From positions 181,763-245,762 of the forward strand of contig VXAA01004384.1 in the NCBI GenBank assembly GCA_013399115.1: a stretch of DNA of 64,000 nucleotides, in the 5' to 3' direction. The position numbers and the translations under genes were made by a program. The stretch comes from Anseranas semipalmata. Lineage: Eukaryota; Chordata; Aves; Anseriformes; Anseranatidae. The notes beneath the pieces are model-generated. The model searched no databases, was not told the origin of the DNA, and saw nothing but the letters and a program-made list of their open reading frames with translations. Numbering within the stretch: the first letter of the stretch is position 1; every line of letters begins with the position of its first letter. Positions 60,561 to 64,000 of this stretch are shown piece after piece.

Positions 60561-63500
60561 TCAAATGAGAGCAGCTTTTAATAGATCCTCAGTACTTATG
60601 AGGCCCATGTTACCAAGCACATCCCAATCCTGCACACATTTCTCCTCCAAGCGGGGAGAAGCACTGCCTGCGCTGCCGGCACGGAGGAGCAGGGGAAGCT
60701 CCAGCACAATGTCCCCGGGCACCTGGGGATTTCGCTCTGCAGGTCCCAAACATGCAGAGAGAGAATCCAGAGGGAACGCGGGGGGGTGAAGGCATGCCTC
60801 CCACCACGGCTGGTGCACCGCTCACGCCTGTGAGCAACGAGCCCCTCTGCCAACCGATAGCAATCACGTAATCATTTATTAAAACAGCTGTGAATCATTT
60901 ACTAGTGCATTTTGAAGAATTAACAGACATGCCCTTAAAATCGAGTAGGGGCAGTTAGCCACCGTCAGATGCTCCTTTTTTTCCCCTGGTCCGTCTGTCA
61001 AGCACTGGCTGCACACCTTGTAATTTTTCTGCAGTATGTATCTGAGTGGACAAACACTGGTTTTACGTCCAAGCAGGCAGTTATTCTCCTTGACTTCCAA
61101 TAACAAACCAATCGTGGGGTCACCAGGGCGCTCATCGCGTGCCATCGAACCACTTAAGCCGCGTTGTGCTCACTTGTGCTTACCATGGAGATTTGTGGTT
61201 TGCACGCGGTTTTTGACACTCCTTTGCTTGTTTCTTTGTGCTTTCCTGCCCGGTCTGCTTGCTTCTTCTGCCAATAGGGAAAACGAGATGTTTGCTCCAA
61301 GGTGCCTGCAGCTCCGGGCAGGGATGTTTGGGAGCCCTCTGCTCCTGTCCCAGCTTGTCCCGTGTGCTCACTCCCCCGCTGACAGAGACACCATTTCGGA
61401 AGGGTAATTCACACATCCCAAGGTGCATCCAAGGCATGATGAAAGCCCTATTTCAGTGTCCAGATGTCTACAATCCTGCCTGAGGGGCCTCAGTTCTGGC
61501 TTCCAAGCGTTGTCTGTACACTGGCACAGGGAGGAGCCCCAAATCCCTGGGTTACAGTGGCTTGAGAGGTCAGTGCTCAGAAAAGCAGTTTTTGGTTTGG
61601 CAGTGGCTCAAAGGACTGCAAGAAAGAGAGACACTGAGCAATGGACCCGGGGAAGGCAGCCAGCAGCTAATTTGGGGAGACTCCTCCGGTGTTCAGAGCA
61701 TGGGGCAATACCCAGGTCACAACTACAGCTCCAGCTCCCAGCCGCTGGTCCGAGCCTTCCCCTTCCCTTTCTCACCCCATACTGACAGCCCTTCATCCCA
61801 GGGCTTGGACAAGACATCCCTGCTGCTCTGCTCCATCACTCAGACCTAGCGTGGGCAGGTGTCTCCTAGCTGGAAAAGGATAAGCTGCCTTTGTGCTCTC
61901 GCTGTGGCCACTGTCAAGAGCATGTCAGTGGCTTGCTTTATGGTATTTTTCCAGAGTCCGTCCTCTTCTTTATTACTTTTGCTGATATTAGGACAGTACT
62001 GCAAAGCCTTAGGCACAGACCAAGACCCCACTGTGCTGGATGTGGTGGAAGCAGCGATCAGAAAGAAGAATTTGCATTCAAAAAAAAAAAAAAAAAAAAC
62101 GAGCTCCCTGTAGTCTAGCTTCTCCCACCGGTTAATACCGGGCGTGAAAGCTCTTGCAGCTCAGGTGCAGGATGGGGCTGGGGGTGCTGGGTTCAGCTCC
62201 CAGGCGTTCCCACCGGCACAGTGGGCAGCAGTGGCGCGGGCTGTCCTCGCGCAGCCTGGCTCCTGCTTTCCCTGCTGGCGGGTAGGAGCGCAGGCACTGT
62301 TTCCCGCACAGTCCAGGCTCTGCTCATTGCCTCGCCTCTCCTCCACCCCACCGCAATGACAAATGGCACCTCGGCAGTCACTGGACTGTTTTACTGTGCC
62401 ACTGCAGCTGCTGGAGTCGGTTGAACCTAACCCGTGATCTGTAAGCAAGAGACAGCCCTAGGAATAGCCGAGGGCTGGCGAGAGACCACAGTTAATGCTT
62501 AGTCTATGCTGCAAGTGGCAGGGACATTGTAAGTGTGTCCCCTGACTCAGTACCCAACTGTGGTGAGTTTACAGCCTTCAATATTGTTACATTAATCATA
62601 AGGAATCTCCCAGTTCCTTGGAAAGACAGCGACAAGCTCTCCAGGGCTGGTTTCAGCAGTTTTATTCCCAGGTAATAGCCCTCTCCCTCATTTATAGCTA
62701 TGTCTAGACACAAAGAGAGGAAGGTGCTATAAATACTTGATGTAAAAACCCTGCCTACTCCTAATTCCTGCATTTCGCATCCCAAGCGTGCTCTGAGCAC
62801 AAGGGCAGGAGGTACCATCACTCTCAGTATCAAAGAGCAGCAAAACCAGCCCTGCACGACTGCAGCGTCCTGTGTCCCAGCACCAGAGCGTGGCGGTCCC
62901 CAGGGGCAGATCAGAGGGTACCCGGGGACAGGATGCTGTCTGCTCAAGTCCTGCTGTCTGCCGCAAGAAAGCAGCCAGGTGGGAAGGTAAGAGGCAGGGT
63001 GTGTTGCAGATATTCTCGGTAAGACGCAGGCTAAGCAGCTCTGCTCCTGATGGCATTTCTCAGCACTGCCCTTCCAGACACCCTGTGGCTACATGGGACA
63101 CCATGAAGAGGAAGAAATCAAATTCACCGATAAACGAGAAGAGAGGAGCTATGTAATCCTTTTTTTCTTGGATGCTAATTCATTATTGATCAAAACCAAC
63201 TAAATTAACATAATGGGATAAAATCCTAACACGTTCAAGGCCTCCACAGATATCACAAAAGCATTTACTAAGGTTTAAATACTGTATTTTATGTGCTTAT
63301 AGCTCCAGTACCACTAGCCAGTTACACCTCGTACAGAGGAACCCTCTCTACCTGCTCTAAGGCTCCCCAAGGCACTTGAGATAAAGACCCAGGGCAGAGA
63401 GAGGAGGGCGAGTGCTGAGGAGGAAGCCTGGGCATGACACAACATCAGCGAGACTGGGCACAGCAGAGGCAGGAGAAGAAAATCATGGCCCAGAGGAGGT

Positions 63501-64000
63501 GATGGTGATGCTGCCCAGATGCCGAAGGCAGCATCCAGGAGGGTCGGATGCTCCATCGTGCCGCCTGCTCTGCTGCGCTCTCTTGGGAAGGTCCTCACGT
63601 ACATGGCACACTGCATGGCACCTAAAACTCGGCCCGGGGCTGCTCAGGCACCCAGGGTATTGCAGAATAGCCCGACCATGGCAGCTCACAAAATCCATGA
63701 CAGATCCAGCAAGCAGAGCAACCAGAAAGGCCATCAGGGATTGATGGCAGACAAGGAACAAACCGGAGCGACGGTGACCTGCCTGTGGCGACTCTGCTGC
63801 TGGGAAAGGTGGTGACTTCATCTCATGACGCTAGTTGTTGTCAATTATTTTCCAGCTCTTGTGCGTACTCACGCACTGCACAGCACTTGGATGCTTCAAG
63901 ATGAAAGGTACTTTCACCAGCACTTCAGTGGCTTGTTTCCTATTATAGGTCTGGTTTTGACACTCCCCCACCCTCTTATCTAACTTTCTCTACAAAGCTC
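60561..64000. other. Intergenic DNA to window end, no supportable gene
   Basis: No exon with recognisable protein is seen. An A20 run is listed separately. A donor-like AAG|GTAAGA occurs at 62987 on the plus strand. The sequence from about 63,150 to 63,310 is AT-rich. Confidence 0.4.
62080..62099. repeat. A20 homopolymer
   Basis: This is the longest homopolymer in the window, on the plus strand. Sequence 5' of it does not match a CR1 or processed pseudogene that I recognise. Confidence 0.9.

Overview
The window looks like nuclear DNA of a bird, or at least a sauropsid. It is gene-poor, with two vertebrate genes carried on the minus strand in CpG-rich islands, very little interspersed repeat, and one relict of an old CR1-type LINE end. 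GC content is fairly high, with AT-rich stretches between the genes. Nothing suggests a prokaryote, plasmid or virus: there are no operons, and the many long open frames in GC-rich DNA are non-coding noise or antisense shadows.

Region 1 (1 to about 8,180) holds the 5' end of a NOS1AP/CAPON-family adaptor gene, read right to left. Coding exon 1 (7727-7831, 35 codons) and exon 2 (820-891, 24 codons) join in frame to give the start of the PTB domain. The rest of the gene lies beyond the left edge. Intron 1 is 6,835 bp. An 81-base assembly gap (7863-7943) sits about 30 bases upstream of the start codon.

Region 2 (about 8,180-39,900) has no gene I can support. It holds an orphan CpG island (about 9,450-10,260), a CR1 remnant (16,694-16,770), small simple repeats, two G-quadruplex motifs, and several AT-rich blocks with homeodomain, POU or PBX/MEIS-like words that could be conserved regulatory DNA. 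Conservation cannot be judged from one sequence.

Region 3 (about 39,930-42,470) is TMEM121, a multi-pass membrane protein with a single intact coding exon (41010-41948, minus, 312 residues). Upstream is a probable 5' UTR exon with a strong splice acceptor at 42447 and several short upstream ORFs. Downstream is a 3' UTR with two candidate poly(A) signals. Between those two signals lies a near-perfect 45-bp-arm inverted repeat (39997-40097) with an 11-nt loop, the most striking unexplained structure in the window.

Region 4 (42,471-64,000) shows no supportable coding exon. It contains GC-rich patches at about 43.5 and 44.6 kb, poly(A) runs, a short minisatellite (59991-60064), and AT-rich blocks at about 52.6-52.9 and 60.3-60.6 kb.

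The two genes have no known joint function. In human they lie on different chromosomes (NOS1AP 1q23.3, TMEM121 14q32.33). Their linkage here means a NOS1AP paralogue, a rearrangement, or an assembly join.
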